Below, one piece after another: positions 25,047-34,966 of a stretch of 64,000 bases of DNA (positions within the stretch are counted from its first letter, which is position 1; every line of letters begins with the position of its first letter). Made by a program: the position numbers and the translations under genes. The DNA is from Anaerovibrio lipolyticus LB2005 (GTDB lineage: Bacteria; Bacillota; Negativicutes; Selenomonadales; Selenomonadaceae): assembly GCF_000621545.1 (NCBI RefSeq), contig NZ_JHYA01000010.1, positions 62,001 to 126,000 on the forward strand. The letters are read 5' to 3'. Below the pieces are notes generated by a model. It was not told where the DNA came from. It did not search any database and saw only the letters and a program-made list of their open reading frames with translations.

Positions 25047-26228
25047 TTATCCTTTCATCCATGTATATATTCCAAAATACTCTTGAATGAGTGTATCTGC
25101 AATGCTACTGTATTTTATAAAATCATCGTATTCGACTAATCCTTTTGCCTCTAAATCATCGGCTATTACATCTTCATAAGCAAAAGGTGTAATCACTATA
25201 CAATAATTATGGCTTGCAATAATGCTATCATCTGGTTGTTTTATAGAAATCCCTTTTATATCACATCTTTGCGGTTTTCTATCAAAACAGCATTCTATAG
25301 TAATACCAGTGTACTCCAACATATCCTTGCATTTAATACCAAAGGTTCCGCCCCCCCAGATAATTACAGGTCTTCGGATTATACGCTTCAGTATATCACC
25401 CAAAATTTTATAATTATACCTAACACACCTATCTATAATATATGCACTAAGATATGTCTTTATCATTTTAAGATAGTCATAAAGCATACCTTCTTTTGGC
25501 ACTACATATCCACATTTATTGATTTGTTCCAAACAATAATCTATACACCCACTTTTATTCCAACCGTGCAATGCAAATGGAATATCCCTTTTTTTAAAAC
25601 ATTTTAAGGCCATCGGTAAATCAGTCGGGAAATCTAAGCAAAACTTTCTAGCAACTGGGATGGCTGGAACTTTAAAATTGAGATTTTCTTTACTGCCACA
25701 AAATGAAAAGAAATAATCCTCCACCTTCAAAAACATATTTTCCAAATGATATGTTTTTATAATTTTTTCCTTCTGTTCCAACAACTTTATGGTTGAAGAT
25801 ATCTTTCTCAACGATACTCCACCATTTCCAATTTTTGCCCGTCTACGGCCTATAGTATACCTATGATTCATCGGCCAGGCAGAGCCAATATAATCAAATC
25901 CTAACTCACAAAATTCAAATAATCTATCGGAAAACACGAAGCCATCCAATTGATAAATAAGCATATATTCATAATCAGAAAATTTTCGATAAAAATCCAC
26001 TGATAATAGCAGACTACTATAGGATACAGTCCCTGTAAAGTAGTCCTTATCAAGCTCCACGACATCCCACATTTCACAAAAACTGCCATAGGAAAATTCC
26101 AGTCCACGAGGAGCAATAAAAACCTTCGGATAAGCATATAGCACCTTATCTAGCTGTTTTAGAGCTATTAATTCTACATCAGATATTTTTTCACTATATA
26201 TCGGTATAACTATAACCACTTTATTCAT
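25047..26228 (-). CDS. DUF5672 glycosyltransferase with C-terminal Rossmann-like domain
   Basis: Residues 1 to about 235 match the DUF5672 family of presumed glycosyltransferases: YMLIYQLDGFVFSD, then DYIGSAWP and KIGNGGVSLRK. Residues 283-393 form a separate small domain starting PVIIWGGGTFGIKCKDML, with the acidic CCFDRKPQ after the second strand. This is the same Rossmann-like module found in eight other proteins of this operon. The module's role is unknown. Neighbours place the enzyme in glycan assembly, probably on flagellin. Confidence 0.8.
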   Translation of the reverse strand: MNKVVIVIPIYSEKISDVELIALKQLDKVLYAYPKVFIAPRGLEFSYGSFCEMWDVVELDKDYFTGTVSYSSLLLSVDFYRKFSDYEYMLIYQLDGFVFSDRLFEFCELGFDYIGSAWPMNHRYTIGRRRAKIGNGGVSLRKISSTIKLLEQKEKIIKTYHLENMFLKVEDYFFSFCGSKENLNFKVPAIPVARKFCLDFPTDLPMALKCFKKRDIPFALHGWNKSGCIDYCLEQINKCGYVVPKEGMLYDYLKMIKTYLSAYIIDRCVRYNYKILGDILKRIIRRPVIIWGGGTFGIKCKDMLEYTGITIECCFDRKPQRCDIKGISIKQPDDSIIASHNYCIVITPFAYEDVIADDLEAKGLVEYDDFIKYSSIADTLIQEYFGIYTWMKG

Positions 26229-26244
26229 GCTATGCTCCTAGTCA

Positions 26245-27339
26245 TCACATTAACGACTTCTCATCCCAATATATCTTATCCTGTGGCACACCAAGGTCCA
26301 ACAATGTTTTTTTCATTTCACCAGCTACTGCTCTGTTACAAACTGCCAACAACACAAAATCAATTTCTTTCTCATTAATCTGTTGAGGACTGATGATTTC
26401 TTGGGCTGGAGTCGACAATCTTTCATAGTTTCTATCTATCCAAGCAGACAATTTATAGTTATCACTATTCTTTAAATAACCTACATAGTCCCGTCCCACA
26501 TCACCGGCACCATATACAGCCACCCTGGTATTATCTGGTATAACATCCACTGGAAATACGTACTGATACTCGGTTTCTTTGCAATTATCATTGTATACTG
26601 CCTTTAAGAAATGACTGCCTAGAGTTCTGTAATCTATCCCTTTATCATCAAGTGAAATATAATCATAAAAATGTGCCACCATTTTATCATATTTTTCACA
26701 ATTAACCGCTTTTATTCCTGCCAAAGAAAGCATTTTCCCCAGCATAGCTTTATCATAATGCTTTTTGCAAAATAGTCTAATTGTATAATACTGGATAAAT
26801 TCTACAGGAATGGTAAAATCAAAAACCCACTCGGTATCGACCACCTTATAGCTATTCTGATCCTTATTCAATAAAATATTCTCTGCCGAACAATCAAGAT
26901 TAGATAGGTCTGTAGCTGATTCTCCTTCAAGAACAGTACCTGAAGTACCAAAATACTGTTTAAACTGTGCTGAATTATCAAAAGAAACCAGATTAGCATT
27001 GCCAACAATAATACTCTTCCACTTTTGAAGCAATAACTCAACTTTGGCCCAATCACCGGAATCAACAGTATTTTTTAATAAATCATCAAAGCTAATTGCA
27101 TTCTCCAAATACTCATAAAATAAGCTACCATCTTTATATTCACATGAAGCATAACTATCACCGAATACTTTTTTAACCTTCTCGATTATAGAAGCAATAC
27201 GCGAAATATTAGCTTTACCAACATCATAGGTGTTGGTCTTCACTACTACCTTTTCTCCGTTATCCAACGCAAGCATTTTAGTTGTTATCTGAAAAAAAGG
27301 ATTTCGATATGGAGTTGTTTTACAAAAGAAACAATACAT
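26245..27339 (-). CDS. Kinase-fold protein with C-terminal Rossmann-like domain
   Basis: The N-terminal 250 residues look like a choline/aminoglycoside-kinase fold. There is a basic strand EKVVVKTNTY, a catalytic-loop-like LDCSAENILLN, and KVVDTEWVFDF in the DFG position. The C-terminal roughly 98 residues (RVAVYGAGDVGRDYVGYL, then SAWIDRNYE) are the Rossmann-like module shared across the operon. I choose the ATG ending at 27339, preceded by AGGTGAG, rather than an upstream start that overlaps the methyltransferase gene. With the adjacent methyltransferase it recalls WbdD, a kinase-methyltransferase that caps O-antigen chains. That comparison is inference. Confidence 0.65.
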   Translation of the reverse strand: MYCFFCKTTPYRNPFFQITTKMLALDNGEKVVVKTNTYDVGKANISRIASIIEKVKKVFGDSYASCEYKDGSLFYEYLENAISFDDLLKNTVDSGDWAKVELLLQKWKSIIVGNANLVSFDNSAQFKQYFGTSGTVLEGESATDLSNLDCSAENILLNKDQNSYKVVDTEWVFDFTIPVEFIQYYTIRLFCKKHYDKAMLGKMLSLAGIKAVNCEKYDKMVAHFYDYISLDDKGIDYRTLGSHFLKAVYNDNCKETEYQYVFPVDVIPDNTRVAVYGAGDVGRDYVGYLKNSDNYKLSAWIDRNYERLSTPAQEIISPQQINEKEIDFVLLAVCNRAVAGEMKKTLLDLGVPQDKIYWDEKSLM

Positions 27340-27356
27340 ATACTCACCTGCATATT

Positions 27357-28256
27357 CTACTTGGTTATACAAATCAAATACGAATTTGCAAACAGCTTAA
27401 ACTCGTTTTTCATATCTAAACTATTTAAAAATTGAATTTCATCCAGTGACTTGCCTCTCTTTTTATAATAATTACTTGATGGTTCTACGAAATCTCCTAC
27501 ACTAGGCAAAAAATCATCTGAATATATTACTCGCGGAAACTTATAGTCAGGATGAGGATACATAAACCTATATTTTTTTATCCCACATTTTTCCAGTAAA
27601 TTAATCCATTCGTTATATGAAAATGTTTTGGCATTTTTATACTTTGGGTAGCCGTTAATACCTTCATAGGCGTAGCCCGCATGGTCTTCGATACATCCAG
27701 ATAAATACTTTGCACCCAGGCGATTTTCAATGGCGATATACAATTGTCCGCCCTCTTTCACTTTACCGAGAACATCCAACAAAAAATCCACATAAGGATT
27801 ATCTGAATGGAAATAATGCATTGCATATTCGAACACACCTATAAGGGTAACAACATCGTATTGTCTGTCCAGATGCACATCCTGATAACTACCCACATAT
27901 ATTTCCACATTATCACAGGAATGGTTTTTATAAGCATTTATCATGGACCGTCTCTCAGACAACTCCACACAATTAACCACTGCTGCCCGTTTAGCTAATG
28001 CCCCTGTAATTGCACCACATCCAGAACCAATTTCCAGCACTGTATCATTCTTGGAAATCATCATTGGTTCCACAATACATTCACGCTCTTTTGACAAATG
28101 ATAAAAAATCGGAAAGCTGTCCGTCGCTGCTGCAATTGCATCGTATTGTTCATTCTCTTTAACAAATTGCAACAATGTTTCTTCCACATCACCATCAGAG
28201 TATGTATCCGATGTGTGGTTATATTCATAATTTAACTTTACTAAAGTTTCTTTCAT
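27357..28256 (-). CDS. Class I SAM-dependent methyltransferase
   Basis: Motif I is VLEIGSGCGAITGALAKRA, followed by an acidic VNCVELSERR (motif II) and DVVTLIGVFEYA (motif IV). The 299 residues fit a small-molecule or sugar O-methyltransferase. The long C-terminal region with ENRLGAKYLSG and ARVIYSDDF-like segments resembles methyltransferases paired with glycan-chain kinases. It lies 17 bases before the kinase-fold gene. A role in methylating the glycan end is plausible. Confidence 0.8.
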   Translation of the reverse strand: MKETLVKLNYEYNHTSDTYSDGDVEETLLQFVKENEQYDAIAAATDSFPIFYHLSKERECIVEPMMISKNDTVLEIGSGCGAITGALAKRAAVVNCVELSERRSMINAYKNHSCDNVEIYVGSYQDVHLDRQYDVVTLIGVFEYAMHYFHSDNPYVDFLLDVLGKVKEGGQLYIAIENRLGAKYLSGCIEDHAGYAYEGINGYPKYKNAKTFSYNEWINLLEKCGIKKYRFMYPHPDYKFPRVIYSDDFLPSVGDFVEPSSNYYKKRGKSLDEIQFLNSLDMKNEFKLFANSYLICITK

Positions 28257-28273
28257 ACAGCTATCATCCTAAA

Positions 28274-29497
28274 CTACAATATCTTCGCTATAATCTGACC
28301 GTAATATTTGGGATCATCAATATCCAGAATTTCCTGATCAGCAATTTGGGAAACATACTTATATTTATTGCTCACCTTATACCCCAATCCCGCTTTGTAC
28401 CAATCATAATCCATATCAATTTGCCCAATATCAACCACTTGATACCCTGCCTTAAATAAATCATAGGCCAAAACCTTACCCGCCGGCCCTAAAACCATCA
28501 GTATCAGTTTATCTTTGGGCAAGTTCATAGCTTTATTTTTTATCTCATTATACCTGTCAAAAGCATTCTTGGTAGGAGCCAACACTCGCTCTATTGTTGC
28601 AGCGTTATCCAGTAAATCATTTCCGGCCCCAGTACGTGTCTTATCCCCTTCGATAATTACAATGTTTTTATTGTCCCAAATCCGCTTTATATTAGCAATT
28701 CGCCTTGGTGTATTTTCCTTGTCCTTGTATGGCATATAAGGTTTAAACATATAGGCGTCATAATATGTCATGGACATATTCAATACTGATAAATGAAACC
28801 TCCTAACATCTTCTGTCATGTACTCTCTTATACCATCTGCTATATCTTCAGTATATTTGTCCAATTCACCGTAGTTATCCGCTATACCTAGCAATAAATT
28901 TTTTTCATTGACCTGTACAATTTCTCTAAGACGTAACCCCAATTCATCCGAACATCTTTGGAAAGGTGCCCTGTTTTTGCCAGCCATTATTTCGAATTCA
29001 CCATCACCAAAACGAATAAATGAACAGCCCCCATCAGCCATTTTATTTATTGCCTCACTTGTGTCACCAAGCTTAGGGAATGTCACTGAGTAACCTCTAT
29101 AAGCATCAAGAACTTCATATTTATTATTGCGTAACCTAAGCTTTATTTTTTTATTTTCCTCTTTAAGTAAAACATTCTCCCACGTATATCTGTCCAATAT
29201 TCCTATATCTGCGTATTGGGCAAAAGACTCAGAATCGAAGAAACAAATCAATTTATCCGGCACTTTACCCGACTCTCTATATTGGTGAATTACCGCGTAA
29301 TACTCCCTAATAGAGGCAATAATATAGTCATACTCCAGCACCATCCCCAAACTAAAAATTGGCAAATTATCAACCGTTTGCCCAATTTTATCAGGATTAT
29401 TATCAATATATCCCTTCAGTTCGCATTTATCGGTGTTCAATGCCTCACGAATCATTATCCTTGCAGCACCTACGCCCCAAATGTACACTTTAATCAT
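28274..29497 (-). CDS. GT-D fold glycosyltransferase with N-terminal Rossmann-like domain
   Basis: Residues 1 to about 115 are the shared Rossmann-like module (VYIWGVGAARIMIREAL, then GYIDNNPDKIG). The rest matches the DUF1792/GT-D glycosyltransferase family (SP_1767 type): SFIRFGDGEFEIMAG carries the DxE metal-binding motif, and IIEGDKTRTGAGNDLLD is also diagnostic. The GT-D fold was described for streptococcal adhesin glycosylation, where the enzyme adds glucose to a growing O-glycan. The 407 residues are well conserved end to end. It likely extends the flagellin glycan. Confidence 0.87.
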   Translation of the reverse strand: MIKVYIWGVGAARIMIREALNTDKCELKGYIDNNPDKIGQTVDNLPIFSLGMVLEYDYIIASIREYYAVIHQYRESGKVPDKLICFFDSESFAQYADIGILDRYTWENVLLKEENKKIKLRLRNNKYEVLDAYRGYSVTFPKLGDTSEAINKMADGGCSFIRFGDGEFEIMAGKNRAPFQRCSDELGLRLREIVQVNEKNLLLGIADNYGELDKYTEDIADGIREYMTEDVRRFHLSVLNMSMTYYDAYMFKPYMPYKDKENTPRRIANIKRIWDNKNIVIIEGDKTRTGAGNDLLDNAATIERVLAPTKNAFDRYNEIKNKAMNLPKDKLILMVLGPAGKVLAYDLFKAGYQVVDIGQIDMDYDWYKAGLGYKVSNKYKYVSQIADQEILDIDDPKYYGQIIAKIL

Positions 29498-29519
29498 ACC
29501 AAAGCCCTCATTTTAAGCC

Positions 29520-30656
29520 TTATTTACCAAATACAACCTTTGATATTATATATCGTCCCCAGTCCGTAAAGGAGAACACATCTATCTTATTGTCAATCTC
29601 CATACTATTAATCTGAGAAAGTATCTCTCCAGAATACATATAGTTAGCAATCAAGACCATACCATAAGTCAAGCTATTCAATATATTAGGTGATTGAATA
29701 GTAATGCCAAAGAAATCTTCACCTTGCCGTTTCGTGCTATTATCGACAACAAGTACCTCGCAATTAGATTTTTTAAGCATACTTACAACTTTTTCACCAA
29801 TTTCTCCAGCACCAAATACTACTATTCTTTTGTTTTTCTTTATGTAAAAATCACTATTTAATACCTGCGATAGGATGACACTTTTCTTCTCAATAATGTA
29901 ATCGACTATCTTGAATATTCTTTTATTATGAACCTGTTTTCTAATATCATCATTTAGCTTAACACAATACTTCTTGAGGGTGCTTTTTAGAACCTTCCGA
30001 TATTCCCTATACCCCAACCACTTTTGAGATGTCGAGACTCCACCATCGCGAAAATAGCTAGCAATGCCTTCACCAATATACTGAAATGAATATCCTTCAA
30101 GTATTAAACTCATAATCAACTCATAGTCAGATACCATTTTATTATGAGTATTAAACATCTTTTCTTTTAAAATATTACTTTTTACTAAGGTGGTTGGGTG
30201 TGGGATCACCATGCCCGTATAAATATGAGTGAAATCTACATCCTTATACTTAAGTATTTGCTGTATTTTACCATTATTATCCGTAATAGCTAAATCACCA
30301 TATATTACATCCGCATTTGTACAGGAAAATACCTTTGCATACCTAGCCAAAGTAGTGGTTTCATACCAATCATCACTATTTATAAAGCCAATCAAATCTC
30401 CCGTTGCAACCTTTATCCCCTTATTCATGGCATCATAAATACCCTTATCAGGCTCACTAACCCAATAAGAAATATATGGCTCATATTTTTTTATTACATC
30501 TAGTGTCCCATCTGTAGAGCCGCCATCAATGATGATATACTCTATATTCTTGTAGCTTTGATTTATAACACTTTTTATAGTCTGTTCAATGGTCTTGGCA
30601 CTATTGAAACTGACTGTGACGATAGAGATTTTTACCACAAATTTTGTTTCCGCCAT
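29520..30656 (-). CDS. GT2 glycosyltransferase with C-terminal Rossmann-like domain
   Basis: The N-terminal 220 residues are a classical GT-A family 2 transferase: ISIVTVSFNSAKTIEQTIKS, YIIIDGGSTDGT, DKGIYDAMNKGI and INSDDWY, the last being the DxD-like metal site. Residues 273-378 (RIVVFGAGEIGEKVVSML) are the operon's shared Rossmann-like module. It is probably cytoplasmic and uses an NDP-sugar donor whose identity cannot be read from sequence. Confidence 0.9.
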   Translation of the reverse strand: MAETKFVVKISIVTVSFNSAKTIEQTIKSVINQSYKNIEYIIIDGGSTDGTLDVIKKYEPYISYWVSEPDKGIYDAMNKGIKVATGDLIGFINSDDWYETTTLARYAKVFSCTNADVIYGDLAITDNNGKIQQILKYKDVDFTHIYTGMVIPHPTTLVKSNILKEKMFNTHNKMVSDYELIMSLILEGYSFQYIGEGIASYFRDGGVSTSQKWLGYREYRKVLKSTLKKYCVKLNDDIRKQVHNKRIFKIVDYIIEKKSVILSQVLNSDFYIKKNKRIVVFGAGEIGEKVVSMLKKSNCEVLVVDNSTKRQGEDFFGITIQSPNILNSLTYGMVLIANYMYSGEILSQINSMEIDNKIDVFSFTDWGRYIISKVVFGK

Positions 30657-30686
30657 GATTACACCACCTGAACACTTATTATTTAC

Positions 30687-32231
30687 TTAAAAAATGCACG
30701 GATTATCTTCAAGCAAATAATAATCTTCATTTTGTATTAAATCAAACGATTTTAATACTTTAACAATCTCAGAACACGCAGACAATCCAGATGCTGAAAC
30801 CAAAATATAATCTACAGATAATAACACATCTGACTTTGGATAAAAAATAGGATAATCTAAATGTTTTCCCTTTCGATGAGAATCAACAAATCCTTTAAAA
30901 TCCAAATCAAAAAGCTTACATATTGCCAAAGCAACCTCCGAAAGTTCACCCGTTCCCCATATTAAAGTTTTTTGTGATTTTTTTATTTTTTTATTCCAAA
31001 AATATAACAACCATAATCTACTGGCAAGATAGTCCATGTTAATGTATTCCTTGCATTCAGTTGTAAAATCACAAAAAACTTTCTTTAAATATTCGTACCC
31101 ATCTAACTGCTTATGTTTAGGATTAAATCCACTTTGAAAAACTTCTTCATATAACGCCAGTAATTGCTTGCCAACACTCTCAAAAGAATGATTGTTATTA
31201 TATGTTATTATCCCATTTGTAATGATTGCATTAATTTTACCGCATGTCGTGTAATCTATAAACCGTAAAAATGTTCTATAGATATCCATGGCCCCGTGTC
31301 CTTCAATTACAAAACCATTAAATTCATTTTTGACCAGTTCTGTTATTCCACCTGCTGGTGATACTAGCACGGGGATACCGTTTGCCATGGCTTCTACTAT
31401 AACTCCTGGATAAGATTCGACATGACTCGCATGTATTAAAGCGTCCGCTTTTTGTAAATACGCTTCAACATGAGTGACCTCACCCTGAAAATTAACATAG
31501 TCATCTAATTTGTGAGATATTACATACTCTTTACACTTAATGGCATACGCCCCTTGATTATTACCAACTAAGTTTAAATAAACCTCTTCACCCTTTTTTT
31601 TACAGAACTCAATAAACTTTATTATTTCTAACTGATTTTTATGTGCAGCTAAAGTACCAATACATATCAGATTGTACTTCGATTTAATAGTGCAATCATT
31701 TTCTGTCGAAACAGGAAGTGCATTATAGGCCACTCGAACACATCTAGATATAATATCCAACCCATTTTCCCATTTTTTACAAAAAAACAATGAATCACAG
31801 CTATGATACTGCGGGAAAATATCAAACCACTCGTAATCAAAAGAATGCTCTTTTACAGGATATATATTCATAATATGCGGAATTTTGCATTCTCGTGATA
31901 CCAACTCCACTGTTATATTTAACTGTACACTATGCAAAATATCAGGATTAAAATCCCTTACGCATTGCAGCACATCATCATAACTATCCAAGCAACCTAA
32001 TATATCAATCCCCTCAATACTTGTTGAAATTGGATACTGCAACGCCATATGCTCCAATTGATTTTCGGTGCATAAAATATCATAAATCTTAGAATGATTG
32101 CCATTTACATCATTCTGAATAACAACCTTAATACAATGTCCCATACATTGCATAATAAGGGCTTGATTTAATAAAACTTTTGCGGCTCCACCAATATTAT
32201 TAGGATGTGCTAAAAAATACAATATTTTCAT
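30687..32231 (-). CDS. GT4 glycosyltransferase with C-terminal Rossmann-like domain
   Basis: This is a GT-B fold family 4 transferase of 514 residues. It has an N-terminal FLAHPNNIGGAAKVLL, and the donor-binding domain has YNLICIGTLAAHKNQLEIIK and ADALIHASHVESYPGVIVEA, the latter holding the conserved E-x7-E pattern. Residues 417-514 (TLIWGTGELSEVALAICK) are the shared Rossmann-like module. It starts 10 bases after the small stand-alone version of that module. Confidence 0.88.
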   Translation of the reverse strand: MKILYFLAHPNNIGGAAKVLLNQALIMQCMGHCIKVVIQNDVNGNHSKIYDILCTENQLEHMALQYPISTSIEGIDILGCLDSYDDVLQCVRDFNPDILHSVQLNITVELVSRECKIPHIMNIYPVKEHSFDYEWFDIFPQYHSCDSLFFCKKWENGLDIISRCVRVAYNALPVSTENDCTIKSKYNLICIGTLAAHKNQLEIIKFIEFCKKKGEEVYLNLVGNNQGAYAIKCKEYVISHKLDDYVNFQGEVTHVEAYLQKADALIHASHVESYPGVIVEAMANGIPVLVSPAGGITELVKNEFNGFVIEGHGAMDIYRTFLRFIDYTTCGKINAIITNGIITYNNNHSFESVGKQLLALYEEVFQSGFNPKHKQLDGYEYLKKVFCDFTTECKEYINMDYLASRLWLLYFWNKKIKKSQKTLIWGTGELSEVALAICKLFDLDFKGFVDSHRKGKHLDYPIFYPKSDVLLSVDYILVSASGLSACSEIVKVLKSFDLIQNEDYYLLEDNPCIF

Positions 32232-32241
32232 AGTCTTTTTC

Positions 32242-32571
32242 TCACAGATTTCTGATTAAATGAATATTATTAATTTTTTCCTTTACCAATTGATAAAAAA
32301 TATCCTTTGAATAATAATTGTATACTATGTAATCTAAATCTGAATATTTTTCCACAAGTTCATTATAAGACTGAACTACTACTCCATTTATCTCTGTTCC
32401 CCATTTGGCTGGATCATTATCTGCAATAGCCCTTACTCTGTTATAAAGCTTTCTTTCCTTAAGATGATATACCAACTTATCGAGCATACTACCTGCACCG
32501 CAAATAATAATCCCCGAAGTCTGCCCTAATACATCATCATTATTTATTTTACCAATAAACTTAATGCACAC
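32242..32571 (-). CDS. Stand-alone Rossmann-like module
   Basis: The whole 109-residue protein is the module that its neighbours carry as a fused domain: GIIICGAGSMLDKLVYHL, then AIADNDPAKWG and DLDYIVYNY. No transferase domain is attached. It lies between the deacetylase gene (one base away) and the GT4 gene (10 bases). A free copy in the same operon supports the idea that the module works as an independent unit, perhaps for nucleotide binding or complex formation. Function is unknown. Confidence 0.75.
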   Translation of the reverse strand: MCIKFIGKINNDDVLGQTSGIIICGAGSMLDKLVYHLKERKLYNRVRAIADNDPAKWGTEINGVVVQSYNELVEKYSDLDYIVYNYYSKDIFYQLVKEKINNIHLIRNL

Positions 32572-32572
32572 A

Positions 32573-33478
32573 TTATGCCTCCCAAAATTCTTTTATCTTA
32601 TTTTTAAAAATCTCGATAGGCCAATCTCTTATAATATTCCTGGGAACTTGGTAATTATCCATTCCATCTGTCCAAACGCCTGGATAATTTGCAGCCACCC
32701 GCTTAAAATCTAATTGTTTACATATATTAACACTTTCATTAGTATAATCCATTTTTCCACCAAATGGATATGAAAAAGTGGTTACTTCATAACCTAATAA
32801 TTGCTCTAATTTCTCTTTGGATTTACTTATCTCCTCAAATTGTTCCTCATTATTTAGTGTGGATAACCGTGGATGATGTATAGTATGTGCCCCTATATGA
32901 ATAATCTTATGATTAACTATCTTCAATTCTTCCGAACTACAAAGCATATTATCTTTCCTACCAGTCTCATCTATCCCATTCCATGTTCGTAGAGCACCAA
33001 GCCACTTCTCCCTTTTATCAACAGTGACAAAATCCTTCATCAACCAATGAAGCGATTTGTATGTTTCAAGCCTTTGTGCGTTATCATATGTAGCAAAGTG
33101 ATAACCAAATACGTCATCTTCCAACACGAATTCTTTAGGACAATTACGTGGTATCAACAAATTCCGTTCTAATTCATCCCACCACAATTCACGATCTGTA
33201 TCAATATTTCCTGTTGACACAAAAATTGTTGCTGGGGCATTATATCTTTCCAATATAGGTGCAGCATACAAAATATTATCCCTATATCCGTCATCAAAAG
33301 TTATACAAACAGCCTCACCATCAATATTATCCCAGTCATCATCAAAACTAACCACATTATAATTCGTTGTTAGCCATTTTATCTGTTCTGAAAAATTATC
33401 GACTTTTACTGATAACAGTTGAGGATCGTCATTATAATCTCTAACCCTATGATAAAGCAAAACCAAAACCTTCCCCAT
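32573..33478 (-). CDS. NodB-type polysaccharide deacetylase
   Basis: This is a carbohydrate esterase family 4 homologue of 301 residues. Motif 1 is AVCITFDDGYRDN (metal-binding DD), motif 2 is HIGAHTIHHPRLS, and motif 3 lies near TFSYPFGGK. No signal peptide or membrane segment is visible, so it should act in the cytoplasm, deacetylating a sugar nucleotide or lipid-linked glycan. Within the operon it would expose an amine on an N-acetylated sugar. Confidence 0.85.
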   Translation of the reverse strand: MGKVLVLLYHRVRDYNDDPQLLSVKVDNFSEQIKWLTTNYNVVSFDDDWDNIDGEAVCITFDDGYRDNILYAAPILERYNAPATIFVSTGNIDTDRELWWDELERNLLIPRNCPKEFVLEDDVFGYHFATYDNAQRLETYKSLHWLMKDFVTVDKREKWLGALRTWNGIDETGRKDNMLCSSEELKIVNHKIIHIGAHTIHHPRLSTLNNEEQFEEISKSKEKLEQLLGYEVTTFSYPFGGKMDYTNESVNICKQLDFKRVAANYPGVWTDGMDNYQVPRNIIRDWPIEIFKNKIKEFWEA

Positions 33479-33524
33479 AGTTCCCCCTTATGATGTTGCT
33501 CCAACATTAATATTTTTAGTAGTA

Positions 33525-34739
33525 TCACGGCCTATCTACAACTTTATCTATTGGTATAATTTTGCACCTAATTTGTTGTGACACCTTAGACTTGATACGT
33601 TCCAAATCATACCCCGGTATCACAAGCACCGCATCCAATTCATTGGAAATTGCCTCAGGCACGACTACTGGTATCCCTTTATAATCTTCTGAAATAGGAT
33701 GTGATTCAATTACTGAAGTAACCTTTATAGAATTACTAAAACTATCAATTAATAAATCACATATTTTTCCTGTACCCCAAATTCCTATTCTCGATATATT
33801 TTTTTTACACAACCATTCTTCAATACTGCCATGTTGTAAGGTTACTTCTACCCATTTACTTAAGAAATCACGATAGTATTTTTCTCTTATAACAGGGTCC
33901 ACCCATGGATAATAGTCAGCAAAAACCTCTTTATAATTTGGAACGACTTCTACTACATCTGGCAACACAAAACTATCCACACTATCAGGTAACAATTCCC
34001 TTCCGTCTTTAGCTACTCCACAATGTACTCCTGTTCCATCAAGGCCAATGTTTTTCACTAACGATCTATACGCTTCCAAGCATAATCCACGCTCTTGTAT
34101 TACTGACAAAGCCCAGAAAGCTGCCCAAGAATCTGTTTTGCCCTGCACATTCCCAATCAATGTTGCTTCCAGATCCTGCCCCCAAATCTGACACCATTCA
34201 TATAAACTGTCATCTTGTTTTATTCTTGCAACTATGCGATAATCTCGTTTAAAAAATTGCCACCTATCTTTCCAAGTACCCCAACCCCACGACTCAATTC
34301 TCCCACCGAAGTAAGCATCACACCCATTGGGTGGAACCATAACTTCTTCAGAAGAAGCACCTATACTAAATACCTGTTTTTTATCCTTATATTTTTCTAG
34401 TGCTGCATTCATGTAATCCATAAACAAGTGATGAGTCACGCAATCATCCTCTAACACAATTACAGCATCAAAGTAATTGAAGACATAATTCACACCATCT
34501 ACAATTGAGTCACTCAATCCTTTATTGTTTTTATTACTTATTATTTCCGTATCACACCACTTCACGTCATGTATTATATTCTCTACCTGATTCCACTTAT
34601 CGACATCAGTACCATCCTTCATTCCATCGTGAAAAATAAATAATTTTTCTGGCAACTGGTCATTATTTTTTAAAGAATCAAGCACTAATTTAGTGTGCTC
34701 AGGCCGATTATATGTAAATAAAATGGTTGCTATCTTCAT
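33525..34739 (-). CDS. GT-A type glycosyltransferase with C-terminal Rossmann-like domain
   Basis: The N-terminus is TILFTYNRPEHTKLVLDSL, with IVLEDDCVTHHLF as the metal-binding acidic cluster and GGRIESWGWGTWKDRW further on. This is the pattern of GT2/GT13-like transferases (GNT-I-like). Residues 313-404 (RIGIWGTGKICDLLID) are the shared Rossmann-like module in a somewhat diverged form. The protein is 404 residues. The donor and acceptor are unknown. Confidence 0.83.
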   Translation of the reverse strand: MKIATILFTYNRPEHTKLVLDSLKNNDQLPEKLFIFHDGMKDGTDVDKWNQVENIIHDVKWCDTEIISNKNNKGLSDSIVDGVNYVFNYFDAVIVLEDDCVTHHLFMDYMNAALEKYKDKKQVFSIGASSEEVMVPPNGCDAYFGGRIESWGWGTWKDRWQFFKRDYRIVARIKQDDSLYEWCQIWGQDLEATLIGNVQGKTDSWAAFWALSVIQERGLCLEAYRSLVKNIGLDGTGVHCGVAKDGRELLPDSVDSFVLPDVVEVVPNYKEVFADYYPWVDPVIREKYYRDFLSKWVEVTLQHGSIEEWLCKKNISRIGIWGTGKICDLLIDSFSNSIKVTSVIESHPISEDYKGIPVVVPEAISNELDAVLVIPGYDLERIKSKVSQQIRCKIIPIDKVVDRP

Positions 34740-34799
34740 ACCTATCTCCCAAACTTCAATACGTCAATTCAGTATCAACTAAAACACATTTTTTATTAA

Positions 34800-34966
34800 C
34801 TATTTTTTTATCTCATAATATAAAATCTTGGTCGTACATATTCCTATATATAATTCATTATGGCACCTTTCTGCATCTGACCAAGTTGTAAACTGCTTAA
34901 CCTCAACTAATAACAATCCGTCCCATAATTTCTCCCCAAAGGTTCCAAGCACCCAACCGCAACTCA
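34800..34966 (-). pseudogene. Frame-shifted tail after the propeller gene, possible decayed Rossmann-like module
   Basis: Directly after the stop at 34967 another minus-strand frame stays open to a stop at 34800. It reads WVLGTFGEKLWDGLLL and EVKQFTTWSDAERCHNEL. The G-x-F-G-E-x-L pattern resembles the shared module, and a one-base slip in a T/A run would fuse it to the preceding protein. No start codon or ribosome-binding site of its own is evident. Confidence 0.4.
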
